This document shows, in pieces, positions 10,967 through 21,927 of a stretch of 36,721 nt of DNA. The position numbers were made by a program, and so were the translations under genes. The notes under the pieces are model-generated. The model had not been told where the DNA came from. It worked only from the letters and a program-made list of their open reading frames with translations, and did not search any database. Origin of the DNA: Branchiostoma floridae (taxonomy: Eukaryota; Chordata; Leptocardii; Amphioxiformes; Branchiostomatidae); contig NC_049992.1 of assembly GCF_000003815.2 (NCBI RefSeq), positions 8,702,660 to 8,739,380 on the forward strand, given 5' to 3'. How positions within the stretch are numbered: the stretch's first letter is position 1; every line of letters begins with the position of its first letter.

Positions 10967-11159
10967 CTGGTTCACCTTTATCCACGGGGTGACCTTTATC
11001 CGTTGTCTTTAAAAACAGCACATTTAGTGACAGTGGTTTCAAATTTGCAATATTATCAAAATGTTCCGATTTGAAACCACAGTCCGTCGACTTCATATCC
11101 CTAAATACGTTTTTGTACAAACAACGAATATAGGTTACCCTCGGATAAAGGTGAACCAG
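10967..11159. repeat. Hairpin element with CTGGTTCACCTTTATCC ends
   Basis: The left end CTGGTTCACCTTTATCC pairs with GGATAAAGGTGAACCAG at the right end. Inner arms GTGGTTTCAAATTTG and GATTTGAAACCAC pair as well, making an imperfect stem over most of the 190 bp. This fits a short non-autonomous DNA transposon. No related copy was seen elsewhere in the window. Confidence 0.65.
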
Positions 11160-12170
11160 CATTACATAACTGAATAGTAAAGCTGTTACTTTGGGCAGTT
11201 TTCACTCCATGCCCCTGAAATTTCTGCTTCGTTTGAAGTTCTCCCTGAAACTGAAACAAAATACCTCACTTGCCTCTTGGTTATCAACTTTCAAAAATTA
11301 GCTCCAACTGCCTTTTTTTAAAGGCACCCAGAGCAGTTTTCAGAGCATAAAATTAAAAATATTCTGGATGAGACAATTGGTACGATATTGACATTTACTT
11401 CACCATACTAGCACATTTGTTTCATTATTTCGTACTTTCAGCGTTTAAAACTTTTAAAAGGACGCACAAACATGCCGCAAACGGACCCATTTGATTTATT
11501 ACATCCTAGCGTTACAATAAATCAGCACAGGATCGAGCCAGTAACGGTTTCCCGTTGGTACTTTTCGTAGATTTTCGAACGCATGAGGACACCGAGCAAA
11601 TTGAATCTGATTCGCCCGTTCGCAAATCGAAACCTTATTCGAACAAGTAACGACATCTACGGAAGTGTTTGGGATTCATTGGTCATGTTCATGTGCGTTC
11701 TACAAATTTGAAATAATGGCACGTGCAGCGCTCAGATTTTCAATGAGTTCTCACCACCCAACGACGTCTCATCTTTGCGCAATAAAGGTCGATATGCAAT
11801 GAGATAGTATTATTTAAACTAACTATGTGTAAAAATGACTTGCAAATTAAATTTGAAAAGACTGAAAAACTGCTTTGAGTGCCTTTAAAACTTTCTTAAC
11901 TTTTACTAGTTTAACTTAGACCGCATACACTGAACTGTATGGCTGTTGTCTGATCATTTCTGATGACATACAAAAGAAAGGCTTTGCACATGATCCCAGT
12001 CCTGCGTCAATGACAGGGAGGAGTCAGGAATGTGATAATGCATGGTCTACTTAACCTGTGCAAGCTTTACCTGGGAAGGCATGCACAGGTATTGTGCCTG
12101 AGGTGTGGTTGGACTTGCGGTAACAAAACAAAAGACCCCAAAGTGACGAGCTCGGATTTTGAAACAATAG

Positions 12171-12214
12171 CACACACACATACACACACGCACGCACTCA
12201 CACACAGACACATA
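12171..12214. repeat. (CA)n microsatellite
   Basis: CACACACACATACACACACG followed by further CACA repeats with GCAC and CAGA interruptions. Confidence 0.85.
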
Positions 12215-12738
12215 CAATGATACATGCGTACATGAACACTCAAACACTAACGTTCATATATTGACTCATTCACTACCCAATGGGCCTCTTTTTGATCGGC
12301 ACTTATAAGATCTTGCCGAGTCAGTTACTGTAAATCCATTTACTTTTAATTAGCAGTTTGAGGAAAAAATAATCACGCAGCATTTTAAGTTTGTGGGTAT
12401 AATAATTCTGTGGTGCAGTAGTCATACTAAGGAGACATTTTTGTGTGCTGTGAATTCGCACTGGAGATATCATTCCAAAAACAACAAAACAAAACCACAG
12501 TGAAAGTTTCAAAGTTTATGGTATGTGGGGGTCCCAATAAGTGCATTGTAAATAGGGACAGTGCATACCAGCTTTCTAAACCTGTTAAATCATAGGAGTT
12601 ACTAGGTCACCACACAATTATCTATATAAAAATGTGCTTTTGGGTAGCACAACAGTCCCATTTATTTGGTTCATGAAACACAAGAGTGTAAAAATGGAGT
12701 TCAAGCACCACCAACTAATCCAGACCATTTGTGTTGTG

Positions 12739-12838
12739 NNNNNNNNNNNNNNNNNNNNNNNNNNNNNNNNNNNNNNNNNNNNNNNNNNNNNNNNNNNNNN
12801 NNNNNNNNNNNNNNNNNNNNNNNNNNNNNNNNNNNNNN
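12739..12838. other. Assembly gap (100 N)
   Basis: Run of 100 N. Flanking sequence is unique and noncoding. Confidence 0.99.
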
Positions 12839-12989
12839 TATACTTTAGACTTTGTAGTTACAGTCATGTATCACAGTTTACACAGATTGTACTTAAAATC
12901 ACTATGAGATGTACCGTATTCACATTGACCCGTACTTAGCTTGTTAGAAAAGCAAAAACGTACAATAAAGGTCTTCATTCATTTTAAAA

Positions 12990-13110
12990 TATAGTAAGCT
13001 GGAGGGCCCAGATTCGAATCATGGGAGACTGGAGACTGTTTCAACTGGTCTCCTAGTTTTTCAGTGAACCCTGCCGTTAAACAGGACTTTACGACTGGGG
13101 GTGTGTTAAG
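12990..13110. repeat. Possible degenerate tRNA-derived SINE fragment
   Basis: GATTCGAATCATGGG at 13011 resembles a Pol III B-box (GGTTCGANTCC). It is followed by ACAGGACTTTACGACTGGGGG, a phrase of the kind found in invertebrate SINE bodies. AATAAAGGTC lies just upstream at about 12964. No clear A-box or target duplication was found, so this is a weak call. Confidence 0.2.
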
Positions 13111-14202
13111 ACAAATAATATTATTCTTTTCACTTGTTGTAGTGATTTGACCAAGGACAAGTAGCCAGTAGCATTAGGTACTCAGTACTACTGAGTCAGT
13201 AGCCAGTGGTGACCATATCTAACAGTAACATTCTTTTTGAAACAAGTGCATCAACTTCCCTCAAATGAAAGATTGTTGATGCTATACGAAGTTTATGACC
13301 AAGTACTAAACAGCCTGTTTTGAAAGTGTTTGATAAAGAATGGTATGTGTGTAAGAATAAGAACTATGTGCACTTTTTGTAGCCAGCCACTCATGTTGTT
13401 TCGTTCCTTGTATAAGGTGTATATTTGTCTCATTGTGAATAGACTGGGAAAATGGCCAAGAAAAGTAAGGTTCCAGTAAAAAACATTCAGAACCGGTTGT
13501 AACTGGATCAGGTTGATTGTTAACTAGTTCTGTGTCAACACCACGTGAGCCTTTGTCGTGACTACTTTTCTCATGCAAACAGAGCCCCACACCCACCTGT
13601 TCAGTTTCTTCTCCAAAACTTAGTGCACCTTAACACCTGAATTCACTCCCCTGTCCTTCTGAATATATCAGCCTTATCATAAATGGTCCATCTGTTAATT
13701 ATGGTACCCCTTCGATGAAAAAAAAATTTCAATAAGATTCTACCAATATTTTTTCCTCACCTCACCGTTTTGAGTCAATAAATTGAATAATTGTCATGGT
13801 GACACAAGTTTTGAACCATGAAAGTATTTAGTGCACGTGCTATGGTGATAACACAGGAGTATGTTTTCTTTTGTTTGCTTCCAAGACGATGGTGAGGCCA
13901 TGTTGATAATCTTCTGGGAACTGATGCAATTATGAAAAAAAAGTAACCACTTTAATTAGCTTTCATAAACAAGGCCAATTTTTTCAAACTTTTTTTTGCA
14001 TACTAACAAAGGTTGAAGAAATGACCTGACACAAAGTGTAAGATATACCAATATATTCTGCATTTTCATTTTTACTTACCTTTTTCATGAAATTGACTTT
14101 GCCAAAAAAGCAGCTAGCAGTCCCAAAAGTCTGTCACAACTTCTTCCTGAAAACAGTTATATCTATCATTTACCCAGAAATAATGATTTGTCACGAGAAA
14201 TC

Positions 14203-14302
14203 NNNNNNNNNNNNNNNNNNNNNNNNNNNNNNNNNNNNNNNNNNNNNNNNNNNNNNNNNNNNNNNNNNNNNNNNNNNNNNNNNNNNNNNNNNNNNNNNNN
14301 NN
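14203..14302. other. Assembly gap (100 N)
   Basis: Run of 100 N, 384 bp upstream of the BTB-zinc-finger exon. Confidence 0.99.
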
Positions 14303-14330
14303 CACCGCAAAAATTTCTGCATTTACAGTA
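14303..14330. repeat. Right end of a GTTCGCGGTGG-family element
   Basis: CACCGCAAAAATTTCTGC followed by ATTTACAGTA matches the right terminus of the copies at 727-912 and 1282-1500. The rest of the element is presumably in the adjoining gap. Confidence 0.6.
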
Positions 14331-14685
14331 GTTACTTGGTGTTTCGAATGTTATTATTGTCAGCAATTTGGATTGTTTGTAATGCTCTACATGTATCAAA
14401 TATCTGCCAACTGAATACAGCATGTTTGAAGTGTTTAGGTCAACAATTGTTATTTGTGCCCAATGCAATTATATCAGCATGTTATTATTATTGCTTGCTG
14501 GTGTCTGGATGGTAATGCGATCACGTCCTGAAAAATATTGACAGACTTGCATATCATATTACCCTATTGGTCAAAACGCATGATTTGATTGACAGTTGAG
14601 ATTGGTCTATTGAGCCACATGCATGTAATGGTTGCTTGTGCCTGAGTTATGATGTTAATGCATGGACTTGTTACCTCATTCCCAG

Positions 14686-17600
14686 GTTACCACCTACAGG
14701 CCCACAAGGCCGTGCTTGCGGCATGCAGTGCCTACTTCCGCGGACTGTTCACCGACCCGAAGCGGGAAAAGGACATCAGCATGGTGGAGATGCATGGCGT
14801 CAGCGTCACAGGCTTTAAGTCCCTGCTGGATTTCATGTACTCTTCCAGCCTCACCCTGAACGCACAGAACATTTACGACGTCCACAATGCCGCCACGTTC
14901 CTGGGGATGCAGGAAGCCGCGCAGGTCTGCATGCAGATCTTCGACAAGGCCACAAAGGCTGAGAAGGGGGTTGATGAGGCACCACAGCAGGACAAAGTCC
15001 TCTGGGAACCCTCTGCGGACGTGCGGGTGGGTGCCAGAGGCAGCGCGGCGGGAACCCCCATGCAGTCCCCCTCCCAATCACCACAGTCGTCACATTCTTC
15101 CAGCAACACCCCGGCACGGTCACCGATGACAGCGTCGCCACAGTCTGCCGCTACCCCAGGTAGTTCGGACACACCTTTAGATCTCACAGCCAAGAAAGCC
15201 ACTCCTACATCCACACCTGAGCCACATCCACAACCTCCCACAGCGCCCCTGCCTCCTCCCCCTCCACAGATCCTACCACGCTTCCCCCCCAACATGCACA
15301 ACCCCGGGGAGACCAACATGAACACCACCCGTGCCTTGCTGCTGAACTCCAGGCAACGCTATGCCGTACCCGACCCCACCGCGGCCATGCCTCCGCCACA
15401 GGCACAACCCCTGGAGGGAGCCGCCAAGAGAAAGAAGCGCTCGCTCTCTTACGTTGTCAACAACCTTGTCGAATCCAAAATCAAGCAGCCAGACGCACCC
15501 GCCCACTCCCATCCCAACAAAAACCAGCTGCCGATCCAGCAGGTGGAGGTGAAGAACAGTAACTCGTTCACGTACCGTAGCGGGAGCAACGTGGGGAGCA
15601 TGATCGTGACCTCGTCTGCCCCTGCCCCGATGCCTGTGTCGTCTGGGTCTAACCAGCCGATAACCATTCCTCCCATCATCATCAAAGACGTGTTCAGCCT
15701 CAACAACAACTACATCAACACTTCTGCGGGCAGCACCAAAGGGCCGCCCCTGTTCTCCAGCAAACCCCTACCAGCAGGGTTCAACTCCCCACCCACCAGC
15801 CTCGGCCCTCCCCCACCACTGACAGGCCATGGCGGTATTCCCCAGCCACAGTTCCCTCTCCTCCAAGGGATGCCGATCATGCCCCACCACATCCCCACAT
15901 CCATCCCCCAGCCAGCACCCGGACAGCCCAGGGGACACATTCTTCCTCAGATGGTGGTGCGACCGCCGATCAGCCAGCCGGCCATGAGGGGACCCGCACC
16001 CCATCACCCGAGGAGCGCACCCAGACAGGCCTACAAGTTCCACCAGTATGTCAGACCCCCTCCCCAGGACCAACAGGCCCAGCTGAGGATGGAAGACGTC
16101 CGTGTGCCTCCCCCAGCTCTCACAAAAGACCAGCAGGCTCCCCTACCCCATCAGATCAGGATCCCGCAGGCAGATGCCCCAGACAGAGGCAGGATAAAGA
16201 TGGACAAAATGGCTCTCCTAAAACAACTACGTGAGCCTCAACCACCAGCTAAGCCACCCTCCTCGCCATTTGGTCTGGTCAGCATCCCCCCTAACCGCCC
16301 CCCTGCCGACATCCCCCCTCAAGAGCCCGGGAAGGAACAAGAGCAGCCATTCCAAACGGACGATCAGCAGACACGCTTTTACTTGAACCTTGTGGACTAC
16401 AGGAACAAGCATATGGAGAAGCACCACTCTGCGCAACCTGTCAGTGTGAGTGTCCACTCCCCCCCACAACAGAGTCTTCCCCACAACAGTGCCGAAGCTG
16501 CACCTGTTTCCCAAAGTGAGACGTCCCTACCTGCGTACACACCTGCAATGGTCGACCCCCATAATGACGACCCCCGACCTTTGTCCCCGCCAGAAGTTGA
16601 CCTTTACCAGCCGAAGATGCAAGGTGCCGAGACGACAGGTGTGACAGAGACAATCATCCTCATGCCGGAAGACTTTCAGAAGAAGAACAAGAGAAGACAC
16701 CTGTCGAGCACCGAGGAAAGCCCCAAGAAGCCCCGTCACATTAGTATGGAGGAAGCTATGCACGCCTCCTCTGCAGTTTCCATGGATGGAAGAGAGGAGG
16801 AGTCTGTTGTGTCCAGGCCACGTAGCATCTGTAGTGACCCAGGTCTTCCCACAGAAGCCATGAAGAAGACCTACGTGCAAGCCAATGAAGATTCTGCTGC
16901 CAGTGTGTGTTCATCTATGTCATTTGATGAGCCCCAAGAAAACAGACTGTCCACTGATGTTGATACAGTGCGCTCCAGGCACTCCTCGGAGCCATCAGAT
17001 GTAAACAAATCCAAGAGGAACTGCAGAGATCGATCTGAAGTCTTTGATCTGAGACCTCAAGAAGAAGACGTTTTCCCTAAGCCTGTAGACATGTCCCACA
17101 AGGGGGAGGATGGGGAGGACGGGCACGAGGGTGAGGAGGCGGGAGTCACGTCCATCCAGGAAGGCGACTCCTACAGGTGCAGCACCTGTAACAAGTCCTT
17201 CACCAACCACGATCTGTTCCGTGCCCACGTTCGCGAGGAACACGTCAACCACAAGGTGCACGAGTGCTCGAAGTGCCACGCCACCTTCAAGTACTCGGGG
17301 GCGCTGAAGACCCACATGCGCGTGCACACCGGCGAGAAACCATTCGCCTGCGACAAATGCGGGGCCAGGTTCACCCAACTGGGGAACCTCCACCGGCACA
17401 AGAAGACTCACGACGGACTGAAACCGTACCAGTGCGGGCTCTGCAACGCCCGCTTCACTCGCCTGGGCAGCGTGCAGGAGCATCTGAAAATCCACACGGG
17501 GGAAAAGAAGCCCTTCCAGTGCCAGGTGTGCACGGCCGAGTTCACGCGCCACGGGCACCTGCGGAACCACATGCGGATCCACAGCGGGGAGCGGCCCTTC

Positions 17601-17813
17601 TCCTGCACGGTGTGTGGGGCGCAGTTCCGCCACCCGGGCGGCCTGAAGCAGCACAAGAAGATCCACCAGCGAACGTCGTTCGAAACCAGCCCGCACATCT
17701 GCGAGTCATGCGGCGCCCTCTTCACGCGTCTAGGTGACCTCCGAACCCATCGCAAGCTGCACGACGGCGGCAAGGCCACGCAAGAAGAACTGGATGGGGA
17801 CATGTCGGACTAA
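14686..17813 (+). CDS. BTB/POZ and C2H2 zinc-finger transcription factor, terminal exon
   Basis: This is one 3.1-kb exon of about 1,040 codons. It starts after acceptor TTACCTCATTCCCAG and its first two bases complete a split codon (phase 1). It opens inside a BTB domain: YHLQAHKAVLAACSAYFRG, then GFKSLLDFMYSSSL and ATFLGMQEAAQVC, the dimerisation and co-repressor docking fold. A roughly 700-residue Pro/Gln/Ser-rich linker follows, with a basic KRKKR signal near 15430 and PLDLT at 15174-15188, close to the CtBP-binding consensus PxDLS. Seven C2H2 fingers lie at 17172-17763, several joined by TGEKP-type linkers. Family knowledge makes it a nuclear DNA-binding regulator, often a repressor. The BTB half resembles BCL6/ZBTB proteins, but I cannot name the orthologue. 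The N-terminal BTB exon and true start are not visible in the window; ATG codons just before 14686 are intronic. Confidence 0.93.
15174..15188 (+). other. CtBP-type motif PLDLT in the BTB-ZF linker
   Basis: Codons CCT TTA GAT CTC ACA encode PLDLT in the context DTPLDLTAKK. CtBP co-repressors bind PxDLS-like peptides, often followed by basic residues as here. A looser PVDMS occurs near 17085. Function is inferred from the motif alone. Confidence 0.5.
17172..17763 (+). other. Array of seven C2H2 zinc fingers
   Basis: The fingers start at YRCSTC, HECSKC, FACDKC, YQCGLC, FQCQVC, FSCTVC and HICESC. Each has the C-x2-C and H-x3/4-H pattern. Linkers include TGEKPF, TGEKKPF and SGERPF, as in sequence-specific DNA binders. 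Fingers 2 to 7 all carry Gly at helix position 2 (for example QLGNLHR, RLGSVQE, RHGHLRN, RLGDLRT), which suggests internal duplication. Finger 1 differs (NHDLFRA). Confidence 0.9.
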
Positions 17814-18273
17814 GAATGTATATCCAGATGTGCTAAAAGCCAGTGCAACGTGCACAATGTTATTTTGCTAAATGCCCAACCCATTGGACCACAAACAATA
17901 ATCGGACAATCAAATCTCTACAATAGTACAATTCTATTGTTATTCTTTTTGCTGCATTGTGTTTTGTTTTAAATGAATTGTGTGTTTAAGAAATGTGGTG
18001 ATTGTGATCCTTAGAGGTGTTCATGGTTAAAACTTGCTTATAGCATGGAATTGAAAATGTATTGTATTCAGAGCTATGAAATTTATCTAATAGTTGTATA
18101 CAGATTGGACCAAATATTTCTTACAGAGTTTTATAAATGGGATTTCTAGTATTGTATTTTGCTCCCGGAGTCTTCCTTAAGCATATGTTGTAATGTAGAA
18201 TCACAGTGGAGGCAAACAATTCATTTTTAGTGGATACTAAAAATACTGTGGGAAGCTACACTTGCATTAACTA

Positions 18274-18468
18274 CAGTCAAACCTGTCTATAGCGGCCACT
18301 CAAGGGACTGGACAAATGTGGCCACTATAGACAGGTGGCCTCTGTATAGAGGTGGCAACTTGTAGATAAAATACCCAAGGGACCGACAAAAAGTGGCCAC
18401 TATGGACAGGTGGCCCCTCTGTAGAGGTGGCCCCTCTGTAGAGGTGGCCCCTAATACAGGTTTGACTG
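18274..18468. mobile_element. TA-flanked MITE with CAGTCAAACCTGT ends
   Basis: The 195-bp element has terminal inverted repeats CAGTCAAACCTGT (18274-18286) and ACAGGTTTGACTG (18456-18468), each bordered by TA, as expected for Tc1/mariner-type target duplication. The interior repeats GTGGCCACTAT and GACAGGTGGCC and contains a short tandem duplication of CCTCTGTAGAGGTGGCC. There is no transposase. It lies in the presumed 3'UTR, so it would be transcribed. Confidence 0.75.
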
Positions 18469-21089
18469 TACCTAGAATTTTGAATTGCTTTCTCTAAAAC
18501 ATGATAAAATCATTTTTTAATCTAAGAAGCATGATCATGAACTTAACACGAATTGTTTGGCACCTTTGATATTGATAAAACCTAGTCCAAGGCTAGTCAC
18601 GGAAATCTGTGATGTTAGAAAGGTGTTATTTTATGTGTTGCAGACATTATAATGATAGTGAAGGAACAAAAAAGATATTACATTGTACATAGTCTGCTCA
18701 TAGACGTTGTCTACTGTTGCTTTTGTGTAACAAAAATTAGATAAGGACAGGCTATAAAAAACCATTTGGGATGAGGTTTACCCACATGTTTACAGGTTTA
18801 TTAAGCCTTGTGTTAAAGCTGGACTGGGGCTTGAAGCCCTAACTCGTGGGCCATTCTTTAAAATCATGTGACTAACCACTTTTTAAACAGAAATATGCCT
18901 AAAGAAAAATGTGACACCTGCAGTACTGCCTTAAGAAAAAAGTGACACCTCTAAGTCTGGCCACACCTAGGTGTCTGACCTCTAGGTGTGCCTGGTCTGA
19001 GTGGTTTCACTGAGTGTTTTTTTTGTCCCAAACATTTTATATTCTGTAAAAGGGACAGGAACTTTGAGTGCCACCAACATAAACTTAAGATGTTGAAAAC
19101 AATTCTGTCAATGTCAGGATGTGGGCAAGTTTCTGTTTGAATAGTGTTAACTGAAAAAAAAATAGAATGGAATTTTTTTAAATGGTTCACAGGTTTGGTC
19201 TTTCCATTTTGGCAAAGTGCTTGACATGTCAAATTTGATGTATACTGTACTACTGAACTTCCTCTTGACAAAGAAATATTGTTCCTTTACTTTGAGTGAA
19301 ATCAACAACTCACTTCCTCTTTCAGAATTACATACAATAAGAGGAGTCAGTAATGGTACAATGTTGTACTTCAAATGTGACATACATTTAGAGTCAATTC
19401 TGTTTTACATAACATCAATTCCCATAATGTTGAGTAGTTGTATGAAGAAATCACTATTATATAATCTGGTATTAATCCTTATTAAATCATAGACAGAAGC
19501 TCTGATGTCTAAAAATGAAATGTTTATGAATGATTATGAATCACGATGTGATAGTTTGACTATATGACATATCAGCCATGTTCTTTGCTTAGTGTTGTTT
19601 GTTTTGTGTTTGTATATCCTGGATACTAGGTTTAAAACCTGAGCAGTGACGTGACCAACCCACCTGGGTGTATTGTGCCATTGTTTAAAATGTAAACAAG
19701 CGTGAACCATGTCAGAACGTTCCACATATCTTCTTTTGTACAAAACTATGCAACAAGCTTAATGGGGCCTGGTGGACGAATCCACAATGTTTCCAGAAGG
19801 GGTGTTTGGAGAAATATTTTAACTAAAAATCAGTGTGTTTTCATAAAAAGTTTATGAAATAATCCCCATACCAAAAGTGGTTGATCCCTGCGGATTCTTG
19901 TTGGACCTGCTGCTAATCTAGTTGAGGTTGCTATGGCAACCCTTAGGTGTGCCCATCAATCAATTCCCTCTCTGCCACCATGTATGGACAGATAAAGTAG
20001 CATAGACTAGGGTAATGCTGTTTGTGGTTGAAGAATGTACATATCATTTTCCAATAAGATTTTTATGCCTACTGAAAAGTTAAAGATTGTAACTTTGCCA
20101 ATTGTACTTGAAGTATATTATACTCCGTATTCATCAATGCTTGTAAACAGTATGAAATTGTAATACTGTTGCATATGGCTCAAGGCTTAAAATACCTTAA
20201 ATCCATTATTTGCATTTATCATGGGAACATTGTTATAATAATTGTGAATACTTTCATTTCAGAATTCTGATTCTGATTTTTTTCAAAGTTTTTTTAGAAT
20301 AATTTTTTAAGTCAATGTTTAAGTCCTCACCTAATTTCTGGTGTAACTTTGACCATCTAACTCTTAGAGACTGAATGCCAAAGCATTCAAATGTTCGATG
20401 ATGTTTTCCAATTATCGTTAAGAAATAGTCGACTTGTTAAAAACAGGCTACTCTGAACTGCTCTGTTGTTAAAAAATGCATCCTAATTTGAAATGCTTAC
20501 AGAGTTGTTTACCAACTTCCTTCCTAAGAGAGGAGGAAGTGAATTGAAATCTAGGTTAATCACTGTTGTATAGATGGGAGGTAGAAACAGACAAAAAGTG
20601 GTGTAAGGTGCTACCGGAAATCTAGGAGTTAATAATGATAGGATGAGTTATATTTTCCCTACACCCCTCCAGCTATGGAATAGTGTCTTAACAAGGGGGA
20701 TGTCCCAGGAAGTAAATAATTGAAAATGGCTCATCGTTATTCCTGTAGTTTTTGAATGACCCAAAACCTTTGCTGCAGTGTGACTTGTAGTGTTTTGTAA
20801 GTTTTGAATAGTGAATTATTTAGCCTGGGGCAGTGGTCAGTCAGTATGGTTATGTAGACTAGAGATCTGAAGAAGTATTTGTGCTGTTGTGCCTAAAGAA
20901 TGTTTTATACAGAATGGACAATCATGGCCGAATGATATGACTGTATATTTTTGTGATGGGAAAAATTCTATACGCAGAGACCATTGTGAGATGAACTGAG
21001 AATGTATATGTATATTTTTGTGATGAACTTTTCATGCATTGTGGATGGGGTTGCTGATTGGTGTGCCTTGAATTCTGTTGACCCAGAAG

Positions 21090-21095
21090 AATAAA
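21090..21095 (+). terminator. Poly(A) signal AATAAA
   Basis: AATAAA in GAAGAATAAAAAAGGTTGG, followed within 20-40 bases by a T/GT-rich stretch (CCTGTCTCTCTTTCATTG). It is the most convincing end for the BTB-zinc-finger transcript. Confidence 0.6.
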
Positions 21096-21115
21096 AAAGG
21101 TTGGAACTTGGACAC

Positions 21116-21927
21116 CTGTCTCTCTTTCATTGATTCTTGTTGTTAGACATTTACTTAAAATATTTAACGTTATAGACCCAAGCCCCCAGAAATCACATAA
21201 TAAGGAAGATTGTAATGTTTCTTTGTTAGGTAACAGACCATAGCCCTCCCCACCTGTGTCAAGACTCAGAAATACAAAATGAAAGGTAGAAAGGCAACAT
21301 TTTCATGAAAATGCAGAATTGTTTACCAATAATAGCCTTTTATCAAGCTACTCACACACAATACTCACCCTATGGTATTGAGTGTGAGTAAATTCTCAAA
21401 TCTATTCTATGATAACAGCTAATATCCAATCTAAGCTCTGATTAGCTACAGGTGAAACAAAAAGAACAGGCCAGCAAAAACATTATGTTTTCCCTATGCG
21501 GAAACATTCCAAATGCAAATATTTTACTGACATGCAGCCACTCTCATTGGTTGAACAGCTAACAGCTTTGGATTCTTGGTTGAACTGTTAATTGTGGTGG
21601 ACAGTCAGGATCAGATATTAAGAGAATCAAAACACCATCAACACCAATTTGTGAGCTCAATTTGGTCCAAAAGAAGTGTCAAAAGAAGTGTACCAATCAA
21701 GCTAATGATCAAACTGAATCCAGCGACATCTGGCAGTAGTCAAGTAAACTACACCTGCCACACGCTAACAGGTTGGTGTGACGTCATGAACATCCCAGCA
21801 TCCTTTGCGGTAACCCCGAGAACGCGGAAGTAACAAGGTGCAACTTTGCCTTGTAACTTCAAAACTGCTTTCCTGATACTCACATAAGACTTATTTGATT
21901 ATCTAAACCGCCCTGTTGGTAGGAAAC
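21116..21927. other. Intergenic spacer / caspase 5' flank
   Basis: About 0.8 kb between the putative poly(A) site and the caspase start codon. It holds no supported gene. The last 150 bp would include the caspase 5'UTR and promoter. No clear TATA box was seen. Confidence 0.5.

Larger units (their letters stand above)
11160..14202. other. Noncoding stretch, probable intron or flank of the BTB-ZF gene
   Basis: No open frame here resembles a protein domain. Contents include a CA microsatellite (12171-12214), an assembly gap (12739-12838) and a tRNA-like B-box motif (GATTCGAATC at 13011). I looked for the missing first half of the BTB domain (a Cys-Asp-Val/Cys type segment before a donor) and did not find it. 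It may lie in one of the gaps. Confidence 0.45.
17814..21115 (+). other. 3'UTR of the BTB-zinc-finger gene (inferred)
   Basis: About 3.3 kb of AT-rich sequence without a plausible gene runs from the stop codon to a canonical AATAAA. Small open frames on both strands have no domain resemblance. A hairpin transposon sits at 18274-18468. A stop-proximal alternative end cannot be excluded, because only the distal signal is strongly canonical. Confidence 0.5.

Noticed and set aside
14087-14515. 142-codon frame across the gap before the BTB exon
   Set aside because: Mostly N; the real bases include the end of a hairpin repeat and show no BTB similarity.
16995-17696. 233-codon minus-strand frame under the zinc fingers
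   Set aside because: It is the antisense shadow of the GC-rich finger array. The sense strand has seven intact C2H2 motifs.
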